Positions 1 to 11,254 are shown, counted from the first letter of the stretch. The stretch: DNA of 64,000 bases from Corynebacterium imitans (GCF_000739455.1 NZ_CP009211.1:2230595-2294594); one strand, 5' to 3'. The notes: generated by a model from the sequence alone, not told the origin. Program-made: numbers and translations.

Positions 1-792
1 GCGCTGCGCACGAATATTCCGCATCACACGATCGACGAACTCTTCCACCACCCCGACCACACGCTCGATGAGCTGCACGCGCACCACGCCGCCACCGTGC
101 CCGCGGCAACGCAGCGCACCATCGCCGAGCACGGCGCAACCATACTGGAGGCGGGTCCCGGCAGTACGACCGTCATGGTCGGCGATTACCACTCGCCAAC
201 CAGGATCATCACCATGGTCGCGGGCACGCACACCGGCAAACCGGAGGACCTCGGCCGCGAGCTCGACAAGGCGCAGCGCATTGCCGCCCGCACCGGGGCC
301 GCCGTCGTGGTGTGGCAAGGCTACGGCCCGCCGGCCAACCTTCCCGACGCCGGCATCCAGACACCCGCGCGCCGCGGGGCGGGCAACCTCTCGCGCTTCC
401 AGGCCGCGCTCGACGAGCGCTTCCCCGACGCGCAAAAGACCATCGTCGCGCACAGTTACGGCACGCTCCTACCCACCCGGGCCGCGACCGAGGGCGGTTT
501 GCTTGTCGACGACCTGTGGCTGGTCGGCAGCGCCGGAGTCGCAGGCAACAGCGTCGACGATCTCACGCTCGCCGGGCCGGACTCCGAGGTCTACGTGGTT
601 GACTCACCCGAGGACATCATCCTTGCGCTGCGCTCCGGGCCCGCCGCCGCGCTCGGTGCCTCGCCTTCGCACCCGAGCTACGGTGCCACCGCCGTGGAGG
701 GAGTGGCCGGCAGTCATACCGACTACTTCACAGACCCCGCGTTCCTGTCTGCCCTTGCACAGGGCGCACACGACGCGCCAGAAAATAGGTAG
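1..792 (+). CDS. DUF1023-type alpha/beta hydrolase, 5' end outside window
   Basis: The frame is open from base 1, so the 263 visible residues are the C-terminal part of a longer protein and the internal GTG at 97 need not be the start. A nucleophile elbow AHSYG (Ser at visible residue 152), then DSPED and a late SHTDYF with a candidate catalytic His give the Ser-Asp-His order of an alpha/beta hydrolase. I match it to the DUF1023 family by this layout. The substrate is unknown, and whether it is secreted cannot be judged without the N-terminus. It ends 44 bases before pqo on the same strand. Confidence 0.8.
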   Translation, partial: ALRTNIPHHTIDELFHHPDHTLDELHAHHAATVPAATQRTIAEHGATILEAGPGSTTVMVGDYHSPTRIITMVAGTHTGKPEDLGRELDKAQRIAARTGAAVVVWQGYGPPANLPDAGIQTPARRGAGNLSRFQAALDERFPDAQKTIVAHSYGTLLPTRAATEGGLLVDDLWLVGSAGVAGNSVDDLTLAGPDSEVYVVDSPEDIILALRSGPAAALGASPSHPSYGATAVEGVAGSHTDYFTDPAFLSALAQGAHDAPENR

Positions 793-836
793 CATTTATG
801 GAGCATCAGTGACCTTACAACAAAAGGAAAGGTTCC

Positions 837-2606
837 ATGGCTGAAAATTTTGCGCAAGCGTTAGTCTCCAAACTCGAAACACTCGGTATTACCCGCATCT
901 ACGGGCTGGTGGGCGACTCGCTCAACCCGCTGTCTGATGCCGTGCGTCAAAGCGACATCGAATGGGTCCACGTGCGCAACGAGGAGGCGGCCGCTTTCGC
1001 CGCCGGCGCGGACGCGCTGGCCCAGGACGAGCTCGCCGTCTGCGGCGCGTCCTGCGGGCCGGGCAATACCCACTTCGTCCAGGGCCTGTTCGAGGCACAC
1101 CGCAACGGCTCGAAGCTGCTGGCTATCGCCTCGCACATCCCCACCGTGGAGATCGGCTCCTCCTTCTTCCAGGAGACTCACCCGGAGCTGCTGTTCCAGG
1201 AGTGCTCCTCCTACTGCGAGGTCGTCCACAACCCGGAGCAGGGCATGCGCGTGTTCCACAACGCCGTGCAGAACACGCTGGCCGGTAACGGCGTCTCGGT
1301 GATGGTCGTGCCGGGCGATGTCTTCGCAGCGGATGCCCCGGAGGGTCCCTTGAGCGCCGACTCCGTCTACGCCACGGGCAAGAACAAGCGCGTCTACCCG
1401 GACCCGCACGAGGCAGCCCGCCTGGTCGAGGCCATTAACAAGGCCGACAAGGTCACGCTGTTCTGCGGCTACGGCGCTCGCGACGCCCGCGAGGAAGTCT
1501 TCGCACTCGCAGAGAAGATCAAGGCACCCATCGGCCACTCCTTCCGCGGCAAGATGTACTTCGAGTACGACAACCCCTTCGACGTGGGCATGTCCGGGCT
1601 GCTCGGCTACGGCGCCTGCCTTGACGCGATGGAGGAATCCGACCTGTTCATCATGGTGGGTACGGACTTCCCCTACACCGACTGGCTGCCGGACGAGAAC
1701 GTCGCGCAGATCGACATCGACGGCGCCCACATCGGCCGCCGCACCAAGGTGGACTACCCGGTCGTCGGTGATGTACAAAGCGTGATCGAAAACATCCTCC
1801 CCCATGTGGAGGAAAAGACGGACAGCTCCTTCTTGGACAAGATGCTCAAGCGGCACTACCAGCTGCTCGACCACGTGGTGAAGAGCTACACGGAAGAGGC
1901 CTTCGAATCGAAGAAGCCGATTCACCCGGAGCTGGCGGCCTCCGTGCTGGACGAACTGGCTGATGATGACGCCTACTTCACCGTGGACACCGGCATGTGC
2001 AACGTGTGGTCCTCGCGTTACCTCACCCCCAACGGCAAGCGCGAAGAGGCGGCGTCCTTCCTCCACGGCACGATGGCCAACGCACTGCCCATGGCCATTG
2101 GTGTGCAGGCCGCGCAGCCGGATCGCCAGGTCATCTCCTGGTCCGGTGATGGCGGCCTCGGTATGCTCATGGGCGAGCTGCTCACCATCAAGCTGCACCA
2201 GCTGCCGGTGAAGGTGATCTGCTTCAACAACTCCTCGCTCGGCATGGTCAAGCTGGAGATGATGGTGGCAGGCATGCCCTACTTCGGCACCGACCACGAA
2301 GAGGCCAACTACGCCGAGATCGCCAAGGGCGCTGGCATCAAGTCCTTCCGCATCGAAGAGCCCGAGGACCTCGAGCCCATGCTCAAGGAGGCCCTAGCCT
2401 ACGACGGCCCGGTACTGGTGGACATCGTCACCGACCCGGAGGCCCTTTCCCTGCCACCGGGGATTACCTGGGACATGATGAAGGGCTTCACCAAGTCGGG
2501 TGCCCGCACCGCCTTTTTGGAAGGCGGCGTCGGACGCCTCTTCAACCTGGCAAAGTCCAACCTGCGCCACATCGGTGGCGCTGCGGCGATCGAGTTCGGC
2601 GGCTAG
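837..2606 (+). CDS. pqo: Pyruvate:quinone oxidoreductase (pyruvate oxidase, ThDP/FAD)
   Basis: Peripheral membrane flavoenzyme that oxidatively decarboxylates pyruvate to acetate and CO2 and passes electrons to quinone. The 589 residues fit PoxB/Pqo length. Visible marks are the N-terminal ThDP glutamate segment (NEEAAAFAAGADAL) and the C-terminal ThDP/metal motif GDGGLGM...NNSSLGM. The final stretch (RLFNLAKSNLRHIGG) is the kind of amphipathic tail that binds lipid in this family. The ATG is preceded by GGAAAGG. A TAGCAT hexamer in the end of the previous gene could be its -10. Its TAG overlaps the stop of hspR tail to tail within one CTAG. Confidence 0.95.
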   Translation: MAENFAQALVSKLETLGITRIYGLVGDSLNPLSDAVRQSDIEWVHVRNEEAAAFAAGADALAQDELAVCGASCGPGNTHFVQGLFEAHRNGSKLLAIASHIPTVEIGSSFFQETHPELLFQECSSYCEVVHNPEQGMRVFHNAVQNTLAGNGVSVMVVPGDVFAADAPEGPLSADSVYATGKNKRVYPDPHEAARLVEAINKADKVTLFCGYGARDAREEVFALAEKIKAPIGHSFRGKMYFEYDNPFDVGMSGLLGYGACLDAMEESDLFIMVGTDFPYTDWLPDENVAQIDIDGAHIGRRTKVDYPVVGDVQSVIENILPHVEEKTDSSFLDKMLKRHYQLLDHVVKSYTEEAFESKKPIHPELAASVLDELADDDAYFTVDTGMCNVWSSRYLTPNGKREEAASFLHGTMANALPMAIGVQAAQPDRQVISWSGDGGLGMLMGELLTIKLHQLPVKVICFNNSSLGMVKLEMMVAGMPYFGTDHEEANYAEIAKGAGIKSFRIEEPEDLEPMLKEALAYDGPVLVDIVTDPEALSLPPGITWDMMKGFTKSGARTAFLEGGVGRLFNLAKSNLRHIGGAAAIEFGG

Positions 2607-3004
2607 CGACGGCGGCGTCGAGCAGCGGCAGGCTCCCACGTCACCACCGCAGTTGAGCGCGGCACGTGGACCAGCTCGCCGCCGCGGGGGCGCGCCTCCA
2701 AACGCCGGCGCAGCTGGGCGTTTTCCTCGTGCTTCGCGGCGAGCTCCTCCTGCAGGTCATCGATCTGCTCGGTGAGCTCGATGATCGTCTTAATGCCCGC
2801 CAGGTTTACGCCGTCCTCCTGGGACAGCTGCTGGATCCGGCGCAGCAGCGAGATGTCGCGGCGCGAGTAGCGACGCCCGCCGCCACTCGTGCGCATCGGG
2901 GTGACCAGGCCCATCCGGTCGTAGGTACGCAGCGTCTGGGCGTGCATGCCGGTCAGCTCAGCGGCCACGGAGATCACGAAGTACTGCTCTGTCTCCTTCG
3001 CCAT
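2603..3004 (-). CDS. hspR: HspR, MerR-family heat-shock repressor
   Basis: DNA-binding repressor of the dnaK operon, 133 aa. The N-terminal MerR helix-turn-helix (AAELTGMHAQTLRTYDRMGL) and wing (GGGRRYSRRDI) are clear. A leucine-rich coiled segment (EQIDDLQEELAAKHEENAQL) follows, then a basic tail. I chose the ATG of MAKETEQ because AGGAGG lies 8 nt upstream; the ATG and GTG 6-9 bases further out are too close to it. It begins 12 bases after the dnaJ stop, so the two are probably cotranscribed. In actinobacteria HspR binds HAIR repeats with DnaK as corepressor, and three such repeats lie upstream of dnaK here. Confidence 0.95.
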   Translation of the reverse strand: MAKETEQYFVISVAAELTGMHAQTLRTYDRMGLVTPMRTSGGGRRYSRRDISLLRRIQQLSQEDGVNLAGIKTIIELTEQIDDLQEELAAKHEENAQLRRRLEARPRGGELVHVPRSTAVVTWEPAAARRRRR

Positions 3005-3016
3005 TTCCATCACCTC

Positions 3017-4195
3017 CTACTGGTTGCCGGCCCACCCGGCGCGGGGGTCGAAACCGGAGTCCCGCTCAGCCTGGTGGTAGGCGCGCAGCGCGCTGGTGGC
3101 GGCCGCGTCCAGGTCCTTCGGCACCGCCACCTCGACGGTGACGAGCAGGTCGCCTGCCTTGCCGGACTTGCGCGGCACGCCGCGGCCCTTCACGCGCAGG
3201 GTGCGTCCGTTCGGGGTGCCCGCCGGGATCTTCACCCGCACGCGCTTCTCCAGCGTCGGCACAGTCACGGTGCCCCCCAGGGCGAGCTCGCCGAAGGAGA
3301 CTGGGACGGTGACCTCGAGGTCGTCACCGGAGCGGGTAAACACCGCGTCCTCGCGCACATGTACGTGCACGAACAGGTCGCCGGCCGGGGTGCCGTTCGG
3401 CCCGGCCTCGCCCTGCCCGGCGAGGCGCACCTTCTGCCCGTCGATCACGCCTGCGGGGATCCGCACCGTAATGCTGCGGGTGCGGCGCACAGTGCCGGTG
3501 CCGTGGCAGGTGGTGCAGGGGTCCTCGATAATCTCGCCGGTGCCCTGGCACTCGGCACACGGGCGCGCCATGCCGAAGGCACCGCTGTTTTCCCGCACGT
3601 AGCCCGAGCCGGAGCAGGTCCCGCACCGGTGCGTCTTCCCGTCCTTAGAGCCGGAGCCGTGGCAGGTGGTACATGGGGCCTCGCCGGTGAGCTCCACCGG
3701 GAAGGTCGTGCCCTTGGCTGCCTCGCGGAAGTCGAGCGTTATTTCCGTTTCGACGTCCGCCCCCCGCGACGGCCGAGCGTTCCTGCCAGCAGCGCCGCCG
3801 CGGTTAAAGAGGCCACCGAAGAGATCACCAAGGCCGCCGTCTCCAGCTTGTCCAGCACCGGGGTGTCCGAAGACGTCGGAGAAGTCCGTTTGCGTCGTGC
3901 GAAACCCGCCCGGAAATCCGGAACCACCTCCCCCAAATCGGCCAAAGCCGCCGGAGCCCATCATGGACTTGAACTGGTCGTACTCCTTGCGCTCCTGCTC
4001 GTTGCCAAGCACGTCGTACGCTTCAGCCACCCGCTTAAATTTCTCCTCCGCGGCCTTATTGCCGGGGTTGGAGTCGGGATGGTTTTCGCGTGCGAGCTTG
4101 CGGTACGCCTTCTTAATGTCTGCCGCCGAGGCAGACGAGGACACTCCGAGATCTCCGTAGTAGTCCTTGTTTGCCCATTCCTGTTGCATAGCCAT
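3017..4195 (-). CDS. dnaJ: Chaperone protein DnaJ
   Basis: Hsp40 cochaperone that delivers unfolded clients to DnaK and stimulates its ATPase, 392 aa. The J domain has HPD at residues 39-41. A Gly/Phe-rich linker follows, then four CxxCxGxG zinc repeats ([32 protein letters not shown]) and the C-terminal substrate domain. The ATG at 4195 has AGGAGGG just upstream; an in-frame GTG 18 bases earlier overlaps that Shine-Dalgarno sequence and is rejected. A strong hairpin lies between grpE and this gene, so dnaJ-hspR may also have its own promoter. Confidence 0.97.
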   Translation of the reverse strand: MAMQQEWANKDYYGDLGVSSSASAADIKKAYRKLARENHPDSNPGNKAAEEKFKRVAEAYDVLGNEQERKEYDQFKSMMGSGGFGRFGGGGSGFPGGFRTTQTDFSDVFGHPGAGQAGDGGLGDLFGGLFNRGGAAGRNARPSRGADVETEITLDFREAAKGTTFPVELTGEAPCTTCHGSGSKDGKTHRCGTCSGSGYVRENSGAFGMARPCAECQGTGEIIEDPCTTCHGTGTVRRTRSITVRIPAGVIDGQKVRLAGQGEAGPNGTPAGDLFVHVHVREDAVFTRSGDDLEVTVPVSFGELALGGTVTVPTLEKRVRVKIPAGTPNGRTLRVKGRGVPRKSGKAGDLLVTVEVAVPKDLDAAATSALRAYHQAERDSGFDPRAGWAGNQ

Positions 4196-4253
4196 CTCGC
4201 ACCCTCCTTTCACACAACTGTAGTGCGATGTACATAGCTAAATCTTGTTTCGT

Positions 4254-4310
4254 TTTATAAAAATGGCCGGGGAAGAGTCCGCGTGGCTTTCGCTTCCTCG
4301 TTCCCCGGCC
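4254..4310 (-). terminator. Intrinsic terminator or attenuator between grpE and dnaJ
   Basis: A 10-bp perfect stem, GGCCGGGGAA paired with TTCCCCGGCC (4265-4274 with 4301-4310), is followed on the minus strand by ATTTTTATAAAA. It lies inside the chaperone gene block, 20 bases after the grpE stop. That suggests partial termination before dnaJ. Confidence 0.75.
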
Positions 4311-4329
4311 GGGTGCCTAAAGCTGGGCC

Positions 4330-4929
4330 CTAGGCTTCGTCGTCCGCCTCAGCGGATTCAGCAGGATCCGCGATGATCACCATCGCGTTGCGGATCAGTT
4401 TGTCGCCGACCGCGTACCCCTTGCGGAGCACGCTGCCGATGACCTGCTCACCGCCCGAGGACAAATCCTGGACTGCCTCGTGGATCTCCGGGTTGAAGGC
4501 CTCGCCCTCAGCACCGAAGGCTGCGACCTTCTGGACTGCGAGCACGCTGCGGAGCTTGTCCGCGAAGGCCTTCAGCGGGCCCTCCTTCAGGTCGCCGTGT
4601 TGTTCGGCCAGGTCGAGGTCGTCGAGAAGCGGCAGCAGCTCGCCCGCGAACTTCGCCTTCGCGTGCTCGGCGATCTGGCCGCGCTCGCGCTCGGTACGGC
4701 GACGGTAATTCGCGTACTCCGCGCTCACGCGCTGCAGATCCTCGGTGCGCTCCGCGAGCTGCTTCTCGACGTCGCTTTCACCCTCGTCCTCGGCAACCGC
4801 GGCCTCGATGTCGGAAAGCTCTTCATCGATGCTGGCTGCGGCTTCCGCCTCCTGCGGGGTGACGGCTTCCTCGTCGGTGTTCTCCGGCGCGCCTGGATCC
4901 TCCGGCATCTCCGGGTTCGGGTTCGTCAT
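4330..4929 (-). CDS. grpE: GrpE, nucleotide exchange factor for DnaK
   Basis: Homodimeric cochaperone that releases ADP from DnaK, 199 aa. The protein has a long acidic, disordered N-terminus. A helical segment ([27 protein letters not shown]) forms the dimer coiled coil, and the C-terminal beta domain contains [10 protein letters not shown] and [18 protein letters not shown], both family hallmarks. I use the ATG at 4929; two GTG codons 9-12 bases upstream sit on the AGGAAG ribosome-binding sequence. It starts about 20 bases after dnaK and is followed by a hairpin. Confidence 0.95.
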   Translation of the reverse strand: MTNPNPEMPEDPGAPENTDEEAVTPQEAEAAASIDEELSDIEAAVAEDEGESDVEKQLAERTEDLQRVSAEYANYRRRTERERGQIAEHAKAKFAGELLPLLDDLDLAEQHGDLKEGPLKAFADKLRSVLAVQKVAAFGAEGEAFNPEIHEAVQDLSSGGEQVIGSVLRKGYAVGDKLIRNAMVIIADPAESAEADDEA

Positions 4930-4949
4930 AACCTTCACCACTTCCTGAC

Positions 4950-6821
<1,872 letters not shown>

Positions 6822-6829
6822 TTATCAGT

Positions 6830-6854
6830 AAGTTGATGTGCTGTGACTCAACTT
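6830..6854. promoter_or_regulatory. HAIR box 1 (putative HspR operator), dnaK leader
   Basis: GTTGATG-N7-ACTCAAC at 6832-6852 matches the HspR consensus CTTGAGT-N7-ACTCAAG. Outer bases extend it to AAGTTGA/TCAACTT. It is the box closest to the dnaK start and would lie in the 5' leader of the SigH-like transcript. Confidence 0.75.
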
Positions 6855-6887
6855 CACGGCAACCACTGTAACAGATGATCCACCGGA

Positions 6888-6908
6888 GTTGAGCCTGTCG
6901 CACTCAAT
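6888..6908. promoter_or_regulatory. HAIR box 2 (putative HspR operator)
   Basis: GTTGAGC-N7-ACTCAAT with the exact 7-base spacer of HAIR sites. It covers the expected transcription start of the SigH-like dnaK promoter, a position suited to repression. Confidence 0.75.
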
Positions 6909-6912
6909 CCCT

Positions 6913-6941
6913 ACAACGGCACATGCCCCAAAGTTGTTCCC
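6913..6941 (-). promoter_or_regulatory. SigH-type promoter of dnaK
   Basis: On the minus strand GGGAAC (6941-6936) and CGTTGT (6918-6913) are 17 nt apart. This fits the corynebacterial sigma-H pattern GGAA / GTT. The -35 lies inside HAIR box 3 and the start region inside HAIR box 2. Assignment is by motif only. Confidence 0.6.
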
Positions 6942-6956
6942 ACTCGGCTCAACTTT
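6930..6956. promoter_or_regulatory. HAIR box 3 (putative HspR operator)
   Basis: GTTGTTC-N7-GCTCAAC at 6933-6953, extended to AAAGTTG/CAACTTT. It is weaker in the inner bases than boxes 1 and 2, but has the right spacing and overlaps the -35 of the putative dnaK promoter. Confidence 0.65.
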
Positions 6957-6985
6957 CTTTGTTCACGCAGGTCACAGGCAGTAAA

Positions 6986-7789
6986 TTAGTTGAGTTGGCG
7001 CTGGAATTGGGCCAACGCATCGTCGATAAGCGGGCGCGCGGCGTAGCCCAAACCGACGAGTGCGAAGAGCGTCACGATCACGCCCGCGATGCCGAGCCCG
7101 GTCGTCTGGCTCGACGTCATGGAGCTGGCCGGGAGCACCGAGCTGCTGCGGGACTCCCCCTCAGCGCAAGCCGAGAACGCCTGGAAGTAGGACACGACCG
7201 GACCAGCGAACTCGGGCGCGTGGGTCTTGGCCGCGTCGATGATCCCGTCGCGAAATTCCACGAAGCTCGTACCGAAGAGGACACCGCCGACGGTGCCGCC
7301 AACCACGGGGCCGAAGTCCACGCCGTACAGCGGGCCGAGCTCGTGGGCCTTCTCCGGGGAAATGGTGATCTTCTGCTCGGTGATCACGTCGTTCTTCGAC
7401 GCGTTGAGAAAGCCAACCATGCGCCAGTACTTATCTTTCTGCTTGCCAAGCGCAAGCGCGGCCTGCGCGTCCGAAACTTTCCGGTCCGCGGGCACCGGCA
7501 GGTCGCTCGCGCTCTTGACTTCCTTGCGCTGGCCGTACTCCCACACCACCTTGGCCTGGGCTTTCGCCTCCTCACCCTCGAAGCTGTCGCGGACCTGCTC
7601 GCCCAGCCGGGTAAACAGCACGGAGTAGGCACCGTTTACACGCTCGGTGTCCTTATCCGTAAAGGTGATGGTGCACTGGTTGCTCTCGGCGTCGTACCTG
7701 GTCTCGTAGGCCTGCGCCGGTAGAGCGGCAACTGCCGAAGCGGTAAGGGAGACGGCTAGTGCCGCGGCGGCAAAACGGGTGGTCTTCAC
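6986..7789 (-). CDS. Secreted, C-terminally membrane-anchored protein of unknown function
   Basis: The product is 267 aa from the GTG at 7789. A signal peptide (MKTTRFAAAALAVSLTASAV..LPAQA) with a probable cut after AQA is followed by about 200 exported residues. One C-terminal membrane helix (GLGIAGVIVTLFALVGLGYA) and a short basic tail then anchor it. The mature part begins YETRYDAESNQCTITF and holds few cysteines. I do not recognise a catalytic motif. The longer upstream reading to 7873 is rejected because it would place the signal peptide internally. It lies alone between the dnaK promoter region and ald. Surface-anchored proteins of this design are common in corynebacteria. Confidence 0.85.
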   Translation of the reverse strand: MKTTRFAAAALAVSLTASAVAALPAQAYETRYDAESNQCTITFTDKDTERVNGAYSVLFTRLGEQVRDSFEGEEAKAQAKVVWEYGQRKEVKSASDLPVPADRKVSDAQAALALGKQKDKYWRMVGFLNASKNDVITEQKITISPEKAHELGPLYGVDFGPVVGGTVGGVLFGTSFVEFRDGIIDAAKTHAPEFAGPVVSYFQAFSACAEGESRSSSVLPASSMTSSQTTGLGIAGVIVTLFALVGLGYAARPLIDDALAQFQRQLN

Positions 7790-7830
7790 GGGGAAACTCT
7801 TTTCTTTTATCTGGGAAGGAAGACAGCGGG

Positions 7831-7870
7831 CCCCGCCGCTTCGCGCACAAGGTACGCAAAAGCGGCGGGG
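7831..7870 (-). terminator. Hairpin downstream of ald
   Basis: CCCCGCCGCTT at 7831-7841 pairs with AAGCGGCGGGG at 7860-7870 around an 18-base loop, 19 bases past the ald stop. There is no clear T tract, so termination is likely but the type is uncertain. Confidence 0.5.
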
Positions 7871-7888
7871 CACTGAAGTGGAACGGCG

Positions 7889-9409
7889 CTAGAACAGGCC
7901 GGTCTCGTTCTCGTCGTAGGAGACGAGCAGGTTCTTGGTCTGCTGGTAGTGGTTCAGCATCATCAGGTGGTTCTCGCGGCCGATGCCGGACTGCTTGTAG
8001 CCGCCGAAGGCCGCGTGGGCGGGGTACGAGTGGTACTGATTCACCCACACACGGCCCGCCTGGATCGCGCGGCCCGCGCGGTAGATCGTGTTCTGGTTGC
8101 GCGACCACACGCCCGCGCCCAAGCCGTAGATCGTGTCGTTGGCAATGCGGATCGCGTCGTCGAAGTCCTTGAACGTGGTCACCGACATCACGGGACCGAA
8201 GATCTCGTCCTGGAAGATCTTCATGTCGTTGGTGCCCTTGAACACGGTCGGCTCGATGTAGAAGCCGTTCTCCAGCCCCTCGAGCTTGTTTACCCCACCG
8301 CCGATAAGGGTCTCCGCGCCTTCCTTCGGGCCGAGCTCCAGGTAGCTGACAATCTTGTCCATCTGCTCCTTTGAGGCCTGCGCGCCCATCTGGACCTCCG
8401 TGTCCAAGGGGTTACCCACCTTGATCTGCTTGACACGCTCGACACCGAGCTGAAGGAACTCATCGGCGATCGACTCGTGGACCAGCGCACGCGACGGGCA
8501 AGTGCAGACCTCGCCCTGGTTCAGCGCGAACATCGCAAAACCTTCGATTGCCTTCTGCTTGAAGTTATCGTCGCGGGCGAAGATGTCCTCAAAGTACAGC
8601 GACGGCGACTTGCCGCCCAGCTCCAGCGTGACCGGGATGACCTTGTCCGCGGCCGCCTTGTTGATGATCTTGCCCACCTGCGTCGAGCCGGTAAACGCAA
8701 TCTTGGCGATGCGGTCGGAACCACTCAGCGCCGCACCCGCCTCACTACCGAAGCCGTTGACCACGTTGACCACGCCGTCCGGGATCAGATCCCCGATCAG
8801 GTCAAGCAGGTAAAGGATGGAGGCCGGGGTCTGCTCCGCGGGCTTAAGCACCACGGCGTTGCCCGCAGCCAGGGCCGGAGCGAGCTTCCACACCGCCATG
8901 AGCAGCGGGAAGTTCCACGGAATGATCTGGCCGACCACGCCGAGCGGCTCGTTGAAGTGGTAGGCCACCATATTGTCGTCGATCTGGCTTAGACGCCCTT
9001 CCTGCGCGCGGATCGCGCCCGCAAAGTAGCGGAAGTGATCAATAGCCAGCGGGATGTCGGCGGCGAGCGTCTCGCGCACGGCCTTGCCGTTCTCCCAGGT
9101 CTCGGCCACTGCAATGTCTTCGAGGTGCTCCTCCATCCGGTCCGCGATGCGGTGCAGCATCAGCGCACGCTCCGCCGGCGAAGTCTTGCCAAACGCGGGT
9201 GCCGCCTTGTGCGCTGCGTCCAGCGCCAGGGTGATGTCAGCCTCCTTGCCGCGGGCCACACGGCAGAAGGTCTCGCCGGTCACCGGGGTGATGTTGTCGA
9301 AGTATTCGCCGTCGACCGGCGCAACCCAGTCGCCACCGATGTAGTTGTCGTACTGCTCGCGGAACTTCACGGTCGAACCGGCGGTGCCGGGGTTAGGGTA
9401 GACAGTCAC
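7889..9409 (-). CDS. ald: NAD-dependent acetaldehyde dehydrogenase (ALDH family)
   Basis: Oxidises acetaldehyde to acetate with NAD(P), used in ethanol catabolism and aldehyde detoxification; cytosolic. The 506 residues have the normal ALDH layout: a cofactor region ([19 protein letters not shown]), the general-base segment LELGGKSP, and the nucleophile Cys in [11 protein letters not shown]. The sequence [15 protein letters not shown] is typical of the ExaC/Ald subgroup. The start is a GTG preceded by AAAGGAAA. It is monocistronic with a hairpin behind it. The first-choice substrate (acetaldehyde) is inferred from family membership. Confidence 0.92.
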   Translation of the reverse strand: MTVYPNPGTAGSTVKFREQYDNYIGGDWVAPVDGEYFDNITPVTGETFCRVARGKEADITLALDAAHKAAPAFGKTSPAERALMLHRIADRMEEHLEDIAVAETWENGKAVRETLAADIPLAIDHFRYFAGAIRAQEGRLSQIDDNMVAYHFNEPLGVVGQIIPWNFPLLMAVWKLAPALAAGNAVVLKPAEQTPASILYLLDLIGDLIPDGVVNVVNGFGSEAGAALSGSDRIAKIAFTGSTQVGKIINKAAADKVIPVTLELGGKSPSLYFEDIFARDDNFKQKAIEGFAMFALNQGEVCTCPSRALVHESIADEFLQLGVERVKQIKVGNPLDTEVQMGAQASKEQMDKIVSYLELGPKEGAETLIGGGVNKLEGLENGFYIEPTVFKGTNDMKIFQDEIFGPVMSVTTFKDFDDAIRIANDTIYGLGAGVWSRNQNTIYRAGRAIQAGRVWVNQYHSYPAHAAFGGYKQSGIGRENHLMMLNHYQQTKNLLVSYDENETGLF

Positions 9410-9499
9410 TTCTCTGTTTCCTTTCGCTAATTAGGGACGCAGTGTGACCTACCCTACACGCATTCTGGAACGGGAGCTAGGGCATAGCGCTTGTCGACG

Positions 9500-11197
9500 T
9501 CACGCCCGCTCAAAGCGCGACGCCCGCCCCTGCCCCTTCGGCACGATGTCGCCCTTTTCCGCAATCCCATCCAAGAGTCGCTTCGAGGTGCCCCGCGCAA
9601 CACCGGTCAGCCGCATGAAGTCGCCAGTCGTAATGGCATCGTGGACACTCAACCAACGCTCGACGGTGCGCGCCGCCTCCAGCGGGTCGGTGGTTCGGTA
9701 CGGCAGGAGCTCACGTACCGGATCCTCATTGCGGTGTCGCTCGATGCGGTCCACCGTGGTGTCCCCGAGTACCCACACATCGTTGTACTTGGCGACGATC
9801 GGGGAGGCGTCGACAAGCGTCTGCTTCGCCACGTCGAGTGCTGCCTGGGCGGACTCCGCCGAAGCCTGCAACTGCTCCGCAAGCTGTGCCGGAGTAAGAA
9901 ACGGGTGGTAGAGAAGATAATAGAGCAGAATGCTCAGACGATAGTCCTCCTTGCGCTCTGCTGGACGCAGCGCGTTCATCACCTCCAGCACGGGCGTTGA
10001 CGGCGTACCACCGCGCAGCGTGACTTCGACGGCAACGCCACTGACCTCTTCAATCTGCGGCGGGTTGTGTCCGAGCGCAATCATTGCGCGATACATGCGG
10101 TCAATACCGACCCCCTGCTTATCCACCAGCCCGGTCGCGCGGAACAGATCCGCGAGCGCCGGGTACCGTGCCTCGCGCTGAGTGAGAATATTCGACGCGT
10201 TCACGTGCCCCACAAACCCGCCGGGACTACGGACCTCCAACATCGCGTCTGAATCGGTCCACCGCACCTCCGTCGGCCCGGACCTGTTCCAATCCCGGTG
10301 GATGACGCCGTTGAGTACCGCCTCGCGTACCGCACTGTTCGGCAGCTGCTGGATCGGTACGTGACTAAACCCGTGCTCCACCGTGACCTGAGAGTTAAGC
10401 ACATCAAGTGCGGTTTCTACCTGGTGAATTTGCTCCGCCAACGACTGCTCCGGCGATGGCGTAACCCGGTTGCGCACGCTCCCGCTCGGCACGTCGAACT
10501 GGGTCAACTCCAAGCCGGTAGCCCCAAGGCTGGTCACCAGCATCGCCGCCGCGGTAGAAAGACGGCCATCGCTGCGCAGCGCGCCAAGCGCGCGGAGGAA
10601 CTCCTCATCCGTCTGCTCCTGTGGACCCACCTGACGCCACTTCCGCAGGATGGAAAGCGCCTCCGGCCGAGCGTCGGCAGCGGTGCGTTCGGAGGCAACT
10701 GCCATTGGGTCGAAAGATTGTAGCGCCGCCTGGTGCTGCCACCACTCCGAACGATCAACCGGCTTGCACGAGTCGCCGACCCGCCAGCGTAAGCGGTCGG
10801 AGGTGTCCTCAACCGGGGCCGGTGCCTGGCTGACGAGAATCACTAGCAACCGAAACCCCTCGACCTGACGCTCCGTAATATCTGGGGCTACCCCAACGCG
10901 AGAATTTATCTCCTGACGCAGCCAATCAATATTCAGCTCGGTGCCAAGCAAGCGGCCGGTGCGGTCTTCTACACCGACAATCAGGGCACCACCGCCTGGC
11001 GAATTCGCCATGCACGCAACTTCATCGGCAAGCTTTGTCGCCGCGAGTGTATTCTCCGGCTCACCAGGGAGCAGCTCGCGCCCTTGCCTTCGACCGGCCT
11101 CTTCTTTGAAGTCGATTGCCTGCGATTCCGTGGTAACGGAAAGCGACCCATCCTGCGCTGTTGCCAGGATCCGCTCGACCTCGCGCACGAGCTCCAT
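9500..11197 (-). CDS. AlbA_2 (Schlafen-type)/ATP-binding transcriptional regulator
   Basis: The 565-aa protein begins with an AlbA_2 domain (ESQAIDFKEE, later GGGALIVGVEDRTG.LLGTEL). The middle and C-terminal part resembles the RecG-like/HATPase_c_4 helper domain, with VREAVLNGVIHRDW and LRSPGGFVGHVNASNI. A short winged-helix-like region (TPAQLAEQLQASAESAQAALDVAKQTL) follows. Proteins of this layout are usually predicted DNA-binding regulators; the ligand and targets are unknown. Its promoter region faces the AI-2E transporter gene and contains a TAACA-N6-TGTTA inverted repeat. The gene starts at an ATG after GAGGGG. Confidence 0.75.
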   Translation of the reverse strand: MELVREVERILATAQDGSLSVTTESQAIDFKEEAGRRQGRELLPGEPENTLAATKLADEVACMANSPGGGALIVGVEDRTGRLLGTELNIDWLRQEINSRVGVAPDITERQVEGFRLLVILVSQAPAPVEDTSDRLRWRVGDSCKPVDRSEWWQHQAALQSFDPMAVASERTAADARPEALSILRKWRQVGPQEQTDEEFLRALGALRSDGRLSTAAAMLVTSLGATGLELTQFDVPSGSVRNRVTPSPEQSLAEQIHQVETALDVLNSQVTVEHGFSHVPIQQLPNSAVREAVLNGVIHRDWNRSGPTEVRWTDSDAMLEVRSPGGFVGHVNASNILTQREARYPALADLFRATGLVDKQGVGIDRMYRAMIALGHNPPQIEEVSGVAVEVTLRGGTPSTPVLEVMNALRPAERKEDYRLSILLYYLLYHPFLTPAQLAEQLQASAESAQAALDVAKQTLVDASPIVAKYNDVWVLGDTTVDRIERHRNEDPVRELLPYRTTDPLEAARTVERWLSVHDAITTGDFMRLTGVARGTSKRLLDGIAEKGDIVPKGQGRASRFERA

Positions 11198-11238
11198 GCC
11201 GTTATCCCCTCGGTACCAATCTCACACTGCAGCCAAAA

Positions 11239-11254
11239 ATAACAGATCATTGTT
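11239..11254. promoter_or_regulatory. Inverted repeat TAACA-N6-TGTTA, possible operator
   Basis: A 5-6-5 inverted repeat lies in the divergent region between the AlbA_2 regulator and the AI-2E transporter, 42 bases upstream of the regulator start. A TAATCT hexamer on the minus strand next to it could be a -10 for the regulator, so autoregulation is possible. Confidence 0.35.

Noticed and set aside
861..2297. 478-codon minus-strand reading frame
   Set aside because: Antisense shadow of pqo caused by high GC; the plus frame has full ThDP-enzyme motifs.
2666..4237. 523-codon plus-strand frame across hspR and dnaJ
   Set aside because: Antisense to two unmistakable genes and of low-complexity composition.
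9438..9456. GlxR/CRP-type site near ald (TGTGA-N6-CTACA)
   Set aside because: Only one half site is good; two of five bases in the other half deviate.
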